Source: Aquamicrobium lusatiense (GTDB taxonomy: Bacteria > Pseudomonadota > Alphaproteobacteria > Rhizobiales > Rhizobiaceae). From it: a stretch of 64,000 nt of DNA. Below, piece by piece: positions 44,458-54,555 of the stretch. The notes beneath the pieces were generated by a model. The model searched no databases, was not told the origin of the DNA, and worked only from the letters and a program-made list of their open reading frames with translations. Each line of letters opens with the position of its first letter. Position 1 is the first letter of the stretch. The position numbers and the translations under genes are program-made. Location of the stretch: NCBI RefSeq assembly GCF_014201615.1, contig NZ_JACHEU010000002.1, positions 124,001 to 188,000 on the forward strand, given 5' to 3'.

Positions 44458-45708
44458 ATGAGCCTCTACGGAATGATGCGTACCGGCGTTTCCGGCATGG
44501 CGGCCCAGTCGAGCAAGCTGGCCACGACCGCCGACAACATCGCCAACTCCGACACCACCGGATACAAGCGCGCTTCGACCGAATTCTCGTCGATGGTCAT
44601 GCCCAACACCGGGCGCAGCTATACATCGGGCGGCGTCACCACCACGGTGATCAATTCGATCAGCCAGCAGGGCATCCACAAATACACCACCTCCGCCTCC
44701 GACCTTGCCGTGGACGGCAACGGCTTCTTTGTCGTGCAGGATCCCGGCGGCACCAAGTTCCTGACCCGTGCCGGCGCCTTCGTGCCTGACGGTCAGGGCC
44801 GTCTGGTCAATGCGGCCGGCTTCCAGCTCATGGCCTACCCCTACGGCTTTACGCCCGCATCCGGTTCGGCCGACTATGGCAGCCTCGTTCCCGTCGCCGT
44901 TCCGCAAGGCGAGATCCCGGCGAAGGCCACCACGCAAGGCGCTTTTCAGGGCAGCATACCCACCGGCTCCACTCCGGTGCCGCCGGCCAACCTGCCGTCT
45001 GCGAACGGCGTATCGGCGCAAAGCACGGTGAGCTCCTCGCTCGTCGTCTATGATGCGCAGGGCACCCAGCGCATCCTCGATGTGCATTTCACCAACACCG
45101 GCGCCGGCACATGGGAGGTCGCAGTCTTCGACCGCGCCGATGCGGCTCCGGGCGGCGGCTTTCCCTATTCCTCCGGCGCGCTGGGAACCACGAACCTGAC
45201 CTTCGATCCGGTCACTGGCGCCATCGATCCGGCTGCCACAACGCTGTCGCTGTCCCTGCCGGGCGGACAGGCAATCGATCTCGATTTTTCCCAGATGACC
45301 GAGACCGGCACCCAGCCGTCGGTCGTGCAGAATGCCGATGGCTACGCCGGCAGCGCCATCGAGAAGATCGAGATCGGCAAGGATGGCGTTGTGTCGGCCA
45401 TCTACGGCAACGGCACGATCGAAAAGCTGTTCTCCATTCCGCTGGCCGAGGTTCCGAGCCCCGACCGTCTGACCGTTCTGCCCGGCAACGTGTTCGCGGC
45501 CAACAGTGAGTCCGGGGATGTCAGCATCGGCCTTGCCAATGAAAAGACGCGCGGGTCCATCGTTTCGGGCGCACTGGAAAACTCCAATGTCGATATCGCC
45601 GAGGAGCTGACCGACATGATCGCCGCGCAGCGCAGCTATACGGCCAATTCCAAGGTGTTCCAGACCGGTTCGGAACTCATGGACGTTCTCGTCAACCTCA
45701 AGAGATAA
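44458..45708 (+). CDS. flgE: Flagellar hook protein FlgE
   Basis: A 416-residue hook subunit. The N-terminal rod/hook motif (KLATTADNIANSDTTGYKRA) and the C-terminal motif (SNVDIAEELTDMIAAQRSYT) bracket the variable core with its FlgE D2 domain. It opens the hook-filament-junction unit flgE-flgK-flgL-flaF-flbT-flgD, directly after rem. The hairpin and repeats upstream suggest its own promoter. Confidence 0.94.
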   Translation: MSLYGMMRTGVSGMAAQSSKLATTADNIANSDTTGYKRASTEFSSMVMPNTGRSYTSGGVTTTVINSISQQGIHKYTTSASDLAVDGNGFFVVQDPGGTKFLTRAGAFVPDGQGRLVNAAGFQLMAYPYGFTPASGSADYGSLVPVAVPQGEIPAKATTQGAFQGSIPTGSTPVPPANLPSANGVSAQSTVSSSLVVYDAQGTQRILDVHFTNTGAGTWEVAVFDRADAAPGGGFPYSSGALGTTNLTFDPVTGAIDPAATTLSLSLPGGQAIDLDFSQMTETGTQPSVVQNADGYAGSAIEKIEIGKDGVVSAIYGNGTIEKLFSIPLAEVPSPDRLTVLPGNVFAANSESGDVSIGLANEKTRGSIVSGALENSNVDIAEELTDMIAAQRSYTANSKVFQTGSELMDVLVNLKR

Positions 45709-45735
45709 AGGCGGCGTCAGCCGTAAAACCGCAGC

Positions 45736-47172
45736 ATGTCACTTTCATCCGCACTCAGCATCGCTCAATCTGCGCTTCTTTCGACGTCGCGCCAGACCAG
45801 CGTTGTCACACGGAATGTGGCGGATGCGTCGAACCCCGACTATGCGCGCCGCACCGGCGTGGTTGTCAGCACCGCGCCCGGCGCGCGCATGGTCACCATC
45901 CAGCGCGCCGTCGACCAGCAGCTCTTTCGCCAGAACATCACCGCCATTTCGGCCTGGAGCGGACAAAGCACGCTGGCCAGCGGGCTTGACCGGCTGCAAC
46001 TTGCAGTCAACGGCGTGGACAACGCCTCGTCGGCTTCCAGCGCCATCGGCAAGCTGCACAATGCCCTGCAGCTTTATGCAACGACGCCGTCCAACCCGAA
46101 TGTCGGCGCTACCGTCGTTGATGCGGCCAAACAGGCGGTGCGCTCGCTGAACAACGGCACACAGGCCATACAGGCCTTCCGCGCCGAAGCCGACAGCCAG
46201 ATCGCCGCCTCGGTCTCGGAACTCAACCAGTTGCTGGCGCAGTTCGAGGACGTCAACAAGGCCATCGTCTCCGGCACCCGCACCGGAGCCGATGTGTCGG
46301 ATGCGCTCGACAAGCGCGACGCCCTGCTGAAGAGAATTGCCGAGCATGTGCCCGTGACGACGCATATGCGCGCCGACAACGACATGGTGATCACCACCAC
46401 GAACGGCATCACCATGTTCGAGACGGTGGCGCGCCCCGTTTCCTTCGCGCCATCGGCAGCCTATTCGCCGGGCATGGCCGGCTCGACTGTCTACATCGAC
46501 AATGTGCCGGTTTCCGCCGGCACCGATGAGGCATCGGGCAAGCTTGCGGGCCTGCTGCAACTGCGCGACAGCACCAGCGTGACGATGCAGGCGCAGCTCG
46601 ATGAGATCGCGCGCGGACTCATCAGCGCCTTTGCCGAAAGCGCGCCGCCTTTGTCGGATGCCGCTGGACTGTTCACATGGAACGGCGCGCCAGCCGTCCC
46701 CGGCAGCCTCGTCACCGGCCTTGCCGGGCAGATTTCGGTCAACGCGGCCTTCGATCCCGAGCAGGGCGGCGACGTCACCCTGCTGCGCGATGGCGGGGCC
46801 AATGGCGCCGCCTATGTGGCGAACGCGGGAGGAACGGCATCCTTCGCGGACCGGCTGATTGCGCTCGGCGACAAGCTCGACCAGCCCATGACGTTCAGCC
46901 CGGCCGCGGGCATCACGGCGTCTTCGAGCGTCACGGCCTATTCGGCCAGCGCCATAGGCTGGCTCGACAATGCGCGCCAGCAGGCAACCGCGCAGGCCGA
47001 TACCAAGGAGGCGCTTGCATCCCGGACGGCCGAAGCGCTCTCCAACGCCACCGGCGTCAACATCGACACTGAAATGTCGCTCATGCTCGATCTTGAGCAC
47101 ACCTATCAGGCATCCGCCCGTCTGCTCAGCACGGTGGACGAAATGCTGAAAACCCTGCTGAACGCGGTCTGA
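45736..47172 (+). CDS. flgK: Hook-filament junction protein FlgK
   Basis: A 478-residue junction protein. The N-terminus (SALSIAQSALLSTSRQTSVV) and the C-terminal helix (LMLDLEHTYQASARLLSTVD) show the FlgK/flagellin-like ends. The region around 100-250 has the FlgK-type helical core (NGTQAIQAFRAEADSQIAAS). It follows flgE by 27 bp and precedes flgL by 2 bp, the usual order. Confidence 0.93.
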   Translation: MSLSSALSIAQSALLSTSRQTSVVTRNVADASNPDYARRTGVVVSTAPGARMVTIQRAVDQQLFRQNITAISAWSGQSTLASGLDRLQLAVNGVDNASSASSAIGKLHNALQLYATTPSNPNVGATVVDAAKQAVRSLNNGTQAIQAFRAEADSQIAASVSELNQLLAQFEDVNKAIVSGTRTGADVSDALDKRDALLKRIAEHVPVTTHMRADNDMVITTTNGITMFETVARPVSFAPSAAYSPGMAGSTVYIDNVPVSAGTDEASGKLAGLLQLRDSTSVTMQAQLDEIARGLISAFAESAPPLSDAAGLFTWNGAPAVPGSLVTGLAGQISVNAAFDPEQGGDVTLLRDGGANGAAYVANAGGTASFADRLIALGDKLDQPMTFSPAAGITASSSVTAYSASAIGWLDNARQQATAQADTKEALASRTAEALSNATGVNIDTEMSLMLDLEHTYQASARLLSTVDEMLKTLLNAV

Positions 47173-47174
47173 CC

Positions 47175-48224
47175 ATGAAAGCAGTTTCCGTCTCATCAGC
47201 CGCCATCTCCAATGCGATGCGCTATTCGCAGACGCGCATGCAGGTCGACCTGGTAAAAGCCCAGAAGGAGATGGACACCGGCAAGGTGGCCGATACCGGG
47301 CTGGCGCTGGGGGCCAGAAGCGCGCAGGCGGTGAATTTTCACCGCGACCTCGACCGGCTGAACGCGCTGGTCGATTCCAACGCGCTGGTGTCCGCCCGCC
47401 TCAAATCAACACAGGATTCGCTCGGCCAGATCGTATCGGCAACGCAGAACCTCGTGAACGTGCTGACCGTGGCCGTCGCCGGCGATGCATCCGACAGCGT
47501 AACATCGAAGAGCGGCAGCACTACGCTGCAATCGCTGTCCACATTGCTGAACGCCAGCATGAACGGCGAATATCTGTTTGCCGGCACCAACACCGACGTC
47601 CGTCCCCTCGACGACTACACGTCATCCTCCTCGCCGGCCAAAGCAGCATTCGATGCCGCCTTCCTAAGCCATTTCGGATTCACCAAGGACGATCCGGCCG
47701 CCGCCGGCATTTCCGCCGCCGATATCGAAACATTCATGACCAGCGTGGTGGAACCGCAGTTCATGGGTGCGGGCTGGGAAGCGAACTGGTCGAGCGCGAC
47801 GGATCAGGCGATCGTCAGCCGCATAGCCCTGAACGAGACCACGCAGACCTCGGTGAGCGCAAACAACGAGGGTCTGCGCAAGGTCGCCATGGCCGCGACG
47901 CTCGCCTTCGAGGCTTTCTCGGGCAACCTGTCGCAGGAAGCCAAAATGGCCGTCGCCACGCGCGCGCAGGCCCTGGCCGGTGAAGCGATTGCCGATCTCG
48001 GACAATTGCAGTCGCAGACCGGCATCATCCAGAATCGCGTGTCGGATGCCAGCACCCGCATCAACACCCAGATCGATCTGTTCGAGAAGCACATCATCGC
48101 ACTGGAGGGCGTAGACCCGTACGAGGCCGCCAACCGCGTCAACGATCTGATGAGCCATATCCAGACATCCTTCGCGCTGACGGCGCGCATCAACCAGCTC
48201 AGCCTGCTGAACTACCTCACCTGA
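47175..48224 (+). CDS. flgL: Hook-filament junction protein FlgL
   Basis: A 349-residue flagellin-like protein. The N-terminus includes MRYSQTRMQVDLVKAQKEMD, the middle NASMNGEYLFAGTNTDVRPL is diagnostic of FlgL, and the C-terminal helix is helical like flagellin. It caps the hook side before filament growth. flaF follows after 15 bp. Confidence 0.92.
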   Translation: MKAVSVSSAAISNAMRYSQTRMQVDLVKAQKEMDTGKVADTGLALGARSAQAVNFHRDLDRLNALVDSNALVSARLKSTQDSLGQIVSATQNLVNVLTVAVAGDASDSVTSKSGSTTLQSLSTLLNASMNGEYLFAGTNTDVRPLDDYTSSSSPAKAAFDAAFLSHFGFTKDDPAAAGISAADIETFMTSVVEPQFMGAGWEANWSSATDQAIVSRIALNETTQTSVSANNEGLRKVAMAATLAFEAFSGNLSQEAKMAVATRAQALAGEAIADLGQLQSQTGIIQNRVSDASTRINTQIDLFEKHIIALEGVDPYEAANRVNDLMSHIQTSFALTARINQLSLLNYLT

Positions 48225-48239
48225 CGGGGCGAATTCGCG

Positions 48240-48587
48240 ATGTATCAATTCTCCTACGCCGACATTCAGACCGACTCGGTGGCCGATGCCAAAGACCGCG
48301 AGCGCCAGTTGCTCAGCCGGTCGATCGACATGCTGACGGCCGCAGCCGCAGCCGGCGCGGAATCGCGCGAAGCCGTGGAGGCGCTGCATTTCACCGCACG
48401 CATCTGGGCGACGCTGCTTGAGGATCTCGGTTCCGGCGAAAATGCCCTGCCGAAGGAGCTGCGCGCAAATCTCATCTCAATCGGCATGTGGGTGCTGCGC
48501 GAGGCCGAGGACATCAGGCAGGGCCGCACCAGCGATTTTCAGGGCATCATCGAGATCTCCCAGATCATCCGGGATGGCATTCAATGA
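48240..48587 (+). CDS. flaF: Flagellin secretion/synthesis regulator FlaF
   Basis: A 115-residue helical protein (MYQFSYADIQTDSVADAKDR; the C-terminal ISIGMWVLREAEDIRQGRTS is typical). FlaF and FlbT act together in Caulobacter and rhizobia: FlaF promotes, FlbT restrains flagellin translation or secretion. Its stop overlaps the flbT ATG by 4 bp, as in related species. Confidence 0.9.
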   Translation: MYQFSYADIQTDSVADAKDRERQLLSRSIDMLTAAAAAGAESREAVEALHFTARIWATLLEDLGSGENALPKELRANLISIGMWVLREAEDIRQGRTSDFQGIIEISQIIRDGIQ

Positions 48588-49030
48588 AAAGCACCCTCAA
48601 GCTGTCCCTGAAGGCGAATGAGAAGCTCTACATCAATGGCGCGGTGATCCGCCCTGACCGCAAGGTCTCCATCGAGATCATGAACGACGCTCAGTTCCTG
48701 CTGGAAAATCACGTGCTTCAGCCGGAAGACGCCAGCACGCCCCTGCGCCAGATCTATTTCATCCTTCAGGTCATGCTGATGAACCCGCAAGGTGCCCCCG
48801 ACGCGCGTGACATGTTCCGCAAGTCGCTGCCGCTTCTGCTGGCCAGTTTCGGGGACGAGCACATCCTTGCCAGCCTCAAGCAGGTCGACCGTATGGTCGC
48901 AGAAGGCGACGTCTACGGCGCGCTGAAAACCATACGCTCACTCTATCCGGCCGAGCAGGCCGCCCTGCAGGGCGGCAATGACCGGGAAAAACTGCGGGAT
49001 TTCGAACCGCTGGCCATGGGAGCACGCTGA
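48584..49030 (+). CDS. flbT: Flagellin mRNA regulator FlbT
   Basis: A 148-residue protein beginning MKSTLKLSLKANEKLYINGA, followed by VIRPDRKVSIEIMNDAQFLL, the FlbT signature. In Caulobacter FlbT binds the flagellin mRNA leader and causes its decay when assembly is blocked. ATG at 48584 overlaps flaF. flgD follows 2 bp after its stop. The flaA leader hairpin in this window may be a target (inference). Confidence 0.92.
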   Translation: MKSTLKLSLKANEKLYINGAVIRPDRKVSIEIMNDAQFLLENHVLQPEDASTPLRQIYFILQVMLMNPQGAPDARDMFRKSLPLLLASFGDEHILASLKQVDRMVAEGDVYGALKTIRSLYPAEQAALQGGNDREKLRDFEPLAMGAR

Positions 49031-49032
49031 CC

Positions 49033-49467
49033 ATGAACGTCGATATGACCACATCAATTCCTGCCGGCGCCAACCAGTCGTCCTCGGCCCAGTCCAAGGC
49101 CATGGTGGACTACAACTCGTTCCTGAAGCTGCTCATCGCGCAGATGAAAAATCAGGATCCGACGCAGCCGATGGATTCCACCCAGTATGTGGCCCAGCTC
49201 GCCACCTTCTCGCAGGTCGAGCAGTCCATGCAAGCCAACACCAAGCTGGACCAGATCCTGCAGGCGTCGAGCCTGTCGCAGGCGACCAGCCTGATCGGGC
49301 ATTCCATCAGTTCGCTTGATGGTGAGGTTTCCGGCATCGTCAAGGAAGTGCGGGTTTTCAGCGACGGCATGGTGGCCGTTCTGGAATCCGGAGAGCAGGT
49401 TCTGGTCGGTCCCGGCATCAGCATCACGGCGCCGCCGGCAGGTGACACCGGTCCGGCCACAACCTGA
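49033..49467 (+). CDS. flgD: Hook-capping protein FlgD, short form
   Basis: A 144-residue protein. The conserved FlgD N-domain is present (YNSFLKLLIAQMKNQDPTQP, then MDSTQYVAQLATFSQVEQSM), but the C-terminal Tudor/Ig domains of enteric FlgD are missing, as is usual in rhizobia. It caps growing hook and is shed afterwards. It is in the flgE operon between flbT and fliQ. Confidence 0.91.
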   Translation: MNVDMTTSIPAGANQSSSAQSKAMVDYNSFLKLLIAQMKNQDPTQPMDSTQYVAQLATFSQVEQSMQANTKLDQILQASSLSQATSLIGHSISSLDGEVSGIVKEVRVFSDGMVAVLESGEQVLVGPGISITAPPAGDTGPATT

Positions 49468-49497
49468 ACGGATCGCCCTCAGGACGGGGCTTTTGCC

Positions 49498-49764
49498 ATG
49501 AACGAAGCCGATGCGCTCGACATCATGCAATATGCGGTGTGGACGGTGCTTGTCGCCTCCGCCCCCGTAGTGCTTGTCGCCATGGTCATCGGCATCGGCA
49601 TCGCGCTCGTGCAGGCCCTGACCCAGATTCAGGAAATCACCCTGACCTTCGTGCCCAAGATCGTGGCGATCATGCTTGTGGTGGCGCTCTCGGGGCCCTT
49701 CGTCGGCAGCCAGATTTCGGCCTTTGCCAACGTCATTTTCGAACGCGTCGAGAACGGCTTCTAG
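49498..49764 (+). CDS. fliQ: Flagellar export-gate protein FliQ
   Basis: An 88-residue protein with two membrane helices (IMQYAVWTVLVASAPVVLVA; IVAIMLVVALSGPFVGSQIS) and the loop QALTQIQEITLTFVPK typical of FliQ. It forms the export pore with FliP and FliR. In the usual rhizobial order flhA follows directly; here an MFS gene lies between, after a 226-bp gap in which I see only a weak hairpin (GGCAAAG/CTTTGCC, 49774-49799). Confidence 0.93.
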   Translation: MNEADALDIMQYAVWTVLVASAPVVLVAMVIGIGIALVQALTQIQEITLTFVPKIVAIMLVVALSGPFVGSQISAFANVIFERVENGF

Positions 49765-49990
49765 AGCCTTTCCGGCAAAGACGCGAAAGCAGCTTTGCCT
49801 TCGGGTCCCTCGTCCGAACCCTCTGTGCCAGTTCGCTCTCCGGCACCGGTCCACGCGTGGCGAGACTGGACACGGCGGCGCGACGCGCCCATGTTAGAAA
49901 CATACTTCTCCGAAACGATTTGCGCCCAATATATTCGTCCATGGGCAACCCGGATTTTGAAAAGGTCCGCCTCACGGTGGAACATAACGA

Positions 49991-51637
49991 GTGATCGACG
50001 ACGAACACGACACCCACCGAAGCTCCACTCTCGCCCCTTTCAGGCACGGAATATTCCGTGCGGTATGGACAGCAAGCCTCGCCTCCAATTTCGGCGGCCT
50101 GATCCAGAGCGTGGGCGCGGCGTGGCTGATGACCTCGATCACCACCTCGTCGGATATGGTGGCCCTTGTTCAGGCTTCCACGGCGCTGCCGATCATGCTG
50201 TTTTCGCTGGCCTGCGGTGCGATCGCCGACAGCTTCGACCGGCGCAAGGTGATGCTGGTGGCGCAGAGCTTCATGCTCATCGTCTCCGTTCTGCTTACCA
50301 TCTTCGCCTATAAGGGCCTCATCACGCCGTGGCTGTTGTTGTCCTTCACCTTCCTGATCGGTTGCGGTACCGCGCTGAACAACCCTTCATGGCAGGCTTC
50401 GGTGGGCGATATGGTGCCGCGCGAAGACCTGCCGGCAGCGGTGGCCCTGAACTCCATGGGCTTCAACCTCACCCGCTCGGTCGGCCCTGCCATCGGCGGC
50501 ATCATCGTCGCCGCGGCCGGTGCCGCGGCAGCCTTCGCCGTCAATGCCGCCAGCTACATCGCCCTTCTGACCGTCCTTGCCCGCTGGAAGCCGAACCTGC
50601 CCGCCTCGAAGCTGCCGCGCGAGACGCTGGGGGCCGCGATGGGAGCGGGCATCCGCTATGTCGCCATGTCGCCCAATATCGGCAAGGTGCTGCTGCGCTC
50701 CTCCACCTTCGGCTTTACCAGCGGTTCCATTCTCGCCCTCCTGCCGCTGGTCGCGCGCGATCTGGTGCAGGGAGGGCCGCTTACCTTCGGAATCATGCTG
50801 GGCGCATTCGGGCTTGGCGCCGTCGGCGGCGCGCTGATCAGCGGTCGCCTGCGCCAGATGCTGTCGAGCGAGGTGATGGTGCGTTGCGCTTTCGTCGGCT
50901 TCGCCATCTGCGCGCTCACCGCAGCACTCAGTTCCTATGCCTGGCTGACGGCCTCCGGCCTGCTGATCGGCGGTGCCTGCTGGGTGCTGGCTCTGTCGCA
51001 TTTCAACGTGACGGTGCAGATGTCGACCCCGCGCTGGGTGGTCGGTCGCGCCCTCTCCATCTACCAGATGGCCACTTTCGGCGGCATCGCGCTGGGAAGC
51101 TGGATCTGGGGCGTCGTCGCCGAAACGCATGGCGTGGAGGCAGCCCTGATTGCGTCATCGCTGACCATGCTTGCCGGCGGTGCCATCGGCTTTGCCGTGC
51201 CGCTGCCGCAGCTGACCACCATGAACCTCGACCCGCTCAACCGCTGGACCGAACCGCTGCTGTCGCTCGACCTGAAGCCGCGCAGCGGCCCCATCGCCAT
51301 CATGATCGAATATGTCATTCAGGAGAAGGACCTGCCGGAGTTCATCGAGCTGATGGCCGAGCGCGGGCGCATCCGCCGCCGCGACGGCGCGCGCAACTGG
51401 ACGCTGGCGCGCGATCTCGAAAATCCCGACATCTGGATGGAAAGCTACCATACGCCGACATGGCTGGAATATGTGCGTCACAACACCCGCGCCACCTTCG
51501 CCGATGCCGCGATTTCGGAACGCATCCGCGCCCTGCACAGCGGCACGGAAAGACCCCGCGTGCGCCGCCTGATCGAGCGGCAGACCAGCGCCCAGCAGGC
51601 CATCGTCACGCCGAAGGGCCCGATCGACCTGCACTGA
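49991..51637 (+). CDS. MFS transporter with C-terminal ABM-like domain, inserted in the flagellar cluster
   Basis: A 548-residue protein. The first 400 residues form a 12-helix major-facilitator domain of the MFS_3 (DUF894, EntS-like) type, with the loop FDRRKVMLVAQSFML between helices 2 and 3. The last 110 residues form a soluble domain (IMIEYVIQEKDLPEFIELMA, then ERIRALHSGTERPRVRR), common in this subfamily. Such proteins export siderophores or drugs. The start is GTG at 49991 without a clear ribosome site. Its place between fliQ and flhA, which are normally adjacent, makes a recent insertion likely; a 17-bp inverted repeat follows its stop. Confidence 0.85.
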   Translation: MIDDEHDTHRSSTLAPFRHGIFRAVWTASLASNFGGLIQSVGAAWLMTSITTSSDMVALVQASTALPIMLFSLACGAIADSFDRRKVMLVAQSFMLIVSVLLTIFAYKGLITPWLLLSFTFLIGCGTALNNPSWQASVGDMVPREDLPAAVALNSMGFNLTRSVGPAIGGIIVAAAGAAAAFAVNAASYIALLTVLARWKPNLPASKLPRETLGAAMGAGIRYVAMSPNIGKVLLRSSTFGFTSGSILALLPLVARDLVQGGPLTFGIMLGAFGLGAVGGALISGRLRQMLSSEVMVRCAFVGFAICALTAALSSYAWLTASGLLIGGACWVLALSHFNVTVQMSTPRWVVGRALSIYQMATFGGIALGSWIWGVVAETHGVEAALIASSLTMLAGGAIGFAVPLPQLTTMNLDPLNRWTEPLLSLDLKPRSGPIAIMIEYVIQEKDLPEFIELMAERGRIRRRDGARNWTLARDLENPDIWMESYHTPTWLEYVRHNTRATFADAAISERIRALHSGTERPRVRRLIERQTSAQQAIVTPKGPIDLH

Positions 51638-51646
51638 CCCTGCACC

Positions 51647-51701
51647 CCACCCTCGCGCAAGTTTGAGCGGCTAGTTTCGCAGAGAACTTGCGCAAGGGTG
51701 G
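51647..51701. repeat. 17-bp inverted repeat between the MFS gene and flhA
   Basis: Arm 1 CCACCCTCGCGCAAGTT (51647-51663) and arm 2 AACTTGCGCAAGGGTGG (51685-51701) match at 16 of 17 positions, separated by 21 nt. It begins 9 bp after the MFS stop and ends 12 bp before the flhA ATG. No T-run follows. As RNA it would hold AGGGTGG, the only purine-rich stretch near the flhA start, in a stem. Possible roles are a terminator-like end of the inserted gene, an operator, or control of flhA translation. Confidence 0.7.
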
Positions 51702-51713
51702 CAACGGCAGACC

Positions 51714-53801
51714 ATGGCGATCAGCGAAAGCATTTCGACGGGGAGCACGGCCCGTAACGGGCGCGACGTCTTCTTCGCGCTCGGCATCGTCATCATTCTG
51801 GCAGTGCTGTTCCTGCCCATCCCGGCCTTCCTCATCGACATCGGCCTCGCCTTCTCGATTGCCCTGTCGGTGCTGATCCTCATGGTTGCGCTGTGGATCC
51901 AGCGCCCGCTCGACTTCTCGTCCTTCCCCACCATCCTGCTGATCGCGACGATGCTGCGCCTGTCGCTCAACATCGCCACCACCCGCGTCATCCTCTCGCA
52001 CGGCAATGAGGGCACCAACGCGGCGGGCCACGTCATCAGCGGCTTCTCGAAACTCGTCATGTCGAGCGATTTCGTCATCGGCCTGATCGTCTTCCTGATC
52101 CTGATCGTGGTGAACTTCATCGTCATCACCAAGGGTGCGACCCGTATCGCCGAAGTGGGCGCGCGCTTCACCCTCGACGCCATCCCCGGCAAGCAGATGT
52201 CGATCGACGCCGACCTTTCCGCCGGCACCATCGACGATAAGACCGCCCAGTTGCGCCGGCGCGAACTGGAAGAGGAATCCTCCTTCTTCGGCTCCATGGA
52301 CGGCGCCTCGAAATTCGTGCGCGGCGATGCCATCGCCGGCCTCATCATCACCGCCATCAACATCGTCGGCGGCATCGCCATCGGCTATCTGCGCCATGGC
52401 ATGAGCATGGGCGAGGCAGCCGACGTCTTCATCAAGCTCTCGGTCGGCGATGGTCTCGTCACCCAGATTCCGGCGCTGATCGTCTCGCTGGCCGCCGGCC
52501 TGCTGGTGTCCAAGGGCGGCACGCGCGGCTCGGCCAACCAGGCCGTGTTCGGCCAGTTGGGCGCACATCCGCGCGCGCTTTACGTTGCCGCATCGCTGCT
52601 TGCCCTTCTCGGCATCATGCCCGGCCTGCCGCTGTTTCCCTTCATGGTTCTGGCCTGCGCCATGGCTGGTCTGGGCTATGTGATCCCCATGCGCCAGAAG
52701 CGCGAGATGGCCGCCGAAGATGCCGCGCGCAAGAGCGAGGAAGCCGCCAAGGCCGATGAAGAGAAAAACTCGGTCAAAGCCTCACTGGCCACCGCCGAGA
52801 TCGAACTTCTGGTCGGCAAGCAGCTTTCGACGCGACTGCTGACCTCGCATCAGGAACTCGCCTTCCGCATGGGCAAGATGCGCAAGAAATTCGCCACCCA
52901 GTATGGCTTCGTGGTGCCGGAAATCCGGCTCACCGATGACTTCGCCATCCCGCCGAAAAGCTACCAGATCAAGATCCACGGCACTGTCGTGGCCGAATAC
53001 GAGACCCGTGTCGGCGAGATCATGGTGCTGCTCGGCAATCGCGACCTTCCCGAAATTCCGGGCGAGGAAGTGAAGGAGCCGGCCTTCGGAATGCGCGCCT
53101 ATTCGGTGCTGGAAACCTTCGCGGAAGACCTCAAGCGCGAACAGTTCGCCTATGCCGACAACATGTCGGTGCTGCTCACCCATCTGTCCGAAGTCATCCG
53201 CAACAACCTGCCGCAGCTTCTGTCCTACAAGGACATGAAGGCGCTTCTGGAGCGTCAGGACCCCGAATACCGCAAGCTTGCCGACGAGATCTGCACCACC
53301 CACATCTCCTATCCGGGCCTGCAGGCAGTACTGAAGCTGCTGCTGGCCGAGCGCGTGTCGATCCGCAACCTGCACCTCATCATCGAGGCCATCGCCGAGA
53401 TCGCGCCGCATGTGCGCCGCACCGAACAGATCGTCGAGCATGTGCGCATCCGCATGGCGCAGCAGATCTGCGGCGACCTCACCGAAGGCGGCGTGCTGAA
53501 GGTGCTGCGTCTCGGCAACCGCTGGGACCTCGCCTTCCACCAGAGCCTCAAGCGCGACGCCAAGGGCGAGATCCGCGAATTCGACATCGATCCGCGCCAG
53601 CTCGAAGAGTTCGGTCAGGATGCCACCAAGGCGATCCGCAAGCATCTGGAAGCCGGCGAGCGCTTCGTTCTCGTCACCGCGCCGGATGCGCGCCCCTATG
53701 TGCGCATGATCATCGAACGCCTGTTCCCGACCCTGCCCGTGCTCAGCCATGTCGAGATCGCCAGAGGCGTCGAGATCAGGGTGCTTGGAACCATATCGTG
53801 A
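51714..53801 (+). CDS. flhA: Flagellar export-gate protein FlhA
   Basis: A 695-residue export-gate protein. About eight N-terminal membrane helices include the FHIPEP-family block [20 protein letters not shown] and the acidic loop [20 protein letters not shown]. The large cytoplasmic ring domain (about 330-695) carries substrate-chaperone binding. ATG at 51714 is the family N-terminus ([16 protein letters not shown]), though no strong ribosome site lies close. The inverted repeat upstream may affect its translation. fliR follows with a 4-bp overlap. Confidence 0.95.
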   Translation: MAISESISTGSTARNGRDVFFALGIVIILAVLFLPIPAFLIDIGLAFSIALSVLILMVALWIQRPLDFSSFPTILLIATMLRLSLNIATTRVILSHGNEGTNAAGHVISGFSKLVMSSDFVIGLIVFLILIVVNFIVITKGATRIAEVGARFTLDAIPGKQMSIDADLSAGTIDDKTAQLRRRELEEESSFFGSMDGASKFVRGDAIAGLIITAINIVGGIAIGYLRHGMSMGEAADVFIKLSVGDGLVTQIPALIVSLAAGLLVSKGGTRGSANQAVFGQLGAHPRALYVAASLLALLGIMPGLPLFPFMVLACAMAGLGYVIPMRQKREMAAEDAARKSEEAAKADEEKNSVKASLATAEIELLVGKQLSTRLLTSHQELAFRMGKMRKKFATQYGFVVPEIRLTDDFAIPPKSYQIKIHGTVVAEYETRVGEIMVLLGNRDLPEIPGEEVKEPAFGMRAYSVLETFAEDLKREQFAYADNMSVLLTHLSEVIRNNLPQLLSYKDMKALLERQDPEYRKLADEICTTHISYPGLQAVLKLLLAERVSIRNLHLIIEAIAEIAPHVRRTEQIVEHVRIRMAQQICGDLTEGGVLKVLRLGNRWDLAFHQSLKRDAKGEIREFDIDPRQLEEFGQDATKAIRKHLEAGERFVLVTAPDARPYVRMIIERLFPTLPVLSHVEIARGVEIRVLGTIS

Positions 53802-54550
53802 CCGCTCTGGCCGAGAGCACCATTCTGGCGGGCTTCCTCGCCTTTTGCCGCATCGGCGCCTGCATGATGCTGATGCCCGGCCTTTCCAGCGTGCGCGTGC
53901 CGGTGCAGGTGCGCCTGTTCACCGCGATCGCCGTTACCATGGCGCTGCTCGCCTTCCTGTGGGATCGCATCTATCCCTTTGTCGATGCCCGCCCTTCCGT
54001 GCTGGCGCCGATGATCGTCTCCGAACTGCTCATCGGCGGGCTGATCGGCGCGCTGACGCGCCTCTACATGGAAGCAATGCGCTTCATCGGCACGGCCATC
54101 GCCATGCTGATGGGGTTCAACAGCATGGGCGGCACGGCCATCGAGGAGCCCGACCCGCAGGGGCCGCTCGCCGCCCTCATCTCGCTGTCGGCCCTGCTGC
54201 TGCTGTTCGTGTTCGATTTCCATCTGGAAATAGTCCGCGCCCTCGTCGCCTCCTATTCGATCGCGCCGGTGAACGTCTTCTTCAACCCGCAATCGGCGCT
54301 GGTCGACGTGGCCGACACCGTTTCGGAAAGCTTCTTTCTGGTGCTGCGGCTGGGCAGCCCCTTCATCGCCTATGCCATTCTGGTCAACCTCACCATCGGC
54401 TTCGTCAACAAGCTGACGCCGCAGATCCCGATCTACTTCATCTCCCTGCCCTTCGTGGTCGCCGGCGGGCTGATCCTGTTCTATTTCGCCTTCTCGACCA
54501 TGCTGTCCCTGTTCGCCGACGGTTTCCTCGGCATGACCCTTGCAAGGTAA
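53798..54550 (+). CDS. fliR: Flagellar export-gate protein FliR
   Basis: A 250-residue membrane protein with about six helices. FliR features are [20 protein letters not shown] at the N-terminus and [20 protein letters not shown] in the C-terminal half. It completes the FliPQR gate. The start is GTG overlapping the flhA stop (GTGA). A FliJ-like gene follows after 5 bp. Confidence 0.93.
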   Translation: MTALAESTILAGFLAFCRIGACMMLMPGLSSVRVPVQVRLFTAIAVTMALLAFLWDRIYPFVDARPSVLAPMIVSELLIGGLIGALTRLYMEAMRFIGTAIAMLMGFNSMGGTAIEEPDPQGPLAALISLSALLLLFVFDFHLEIVRALVASYSIAPVNVFFNPQSALVDVADTVSESFFLVLRLGSPFIAYAILVNLTIGFVNKLTPQIPIYFISLPFVVAGGLILFYFAFSTMLSLFADGFLGMTLAR

Positions 54551-54555
54551 CGCGC

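Noticed and set aside
49774..49799. A terminator after fliQ (GGCAAAG/CTTTGCC)
   Set aside because: Stem short, loop long (12 nt), and no T-run follows.
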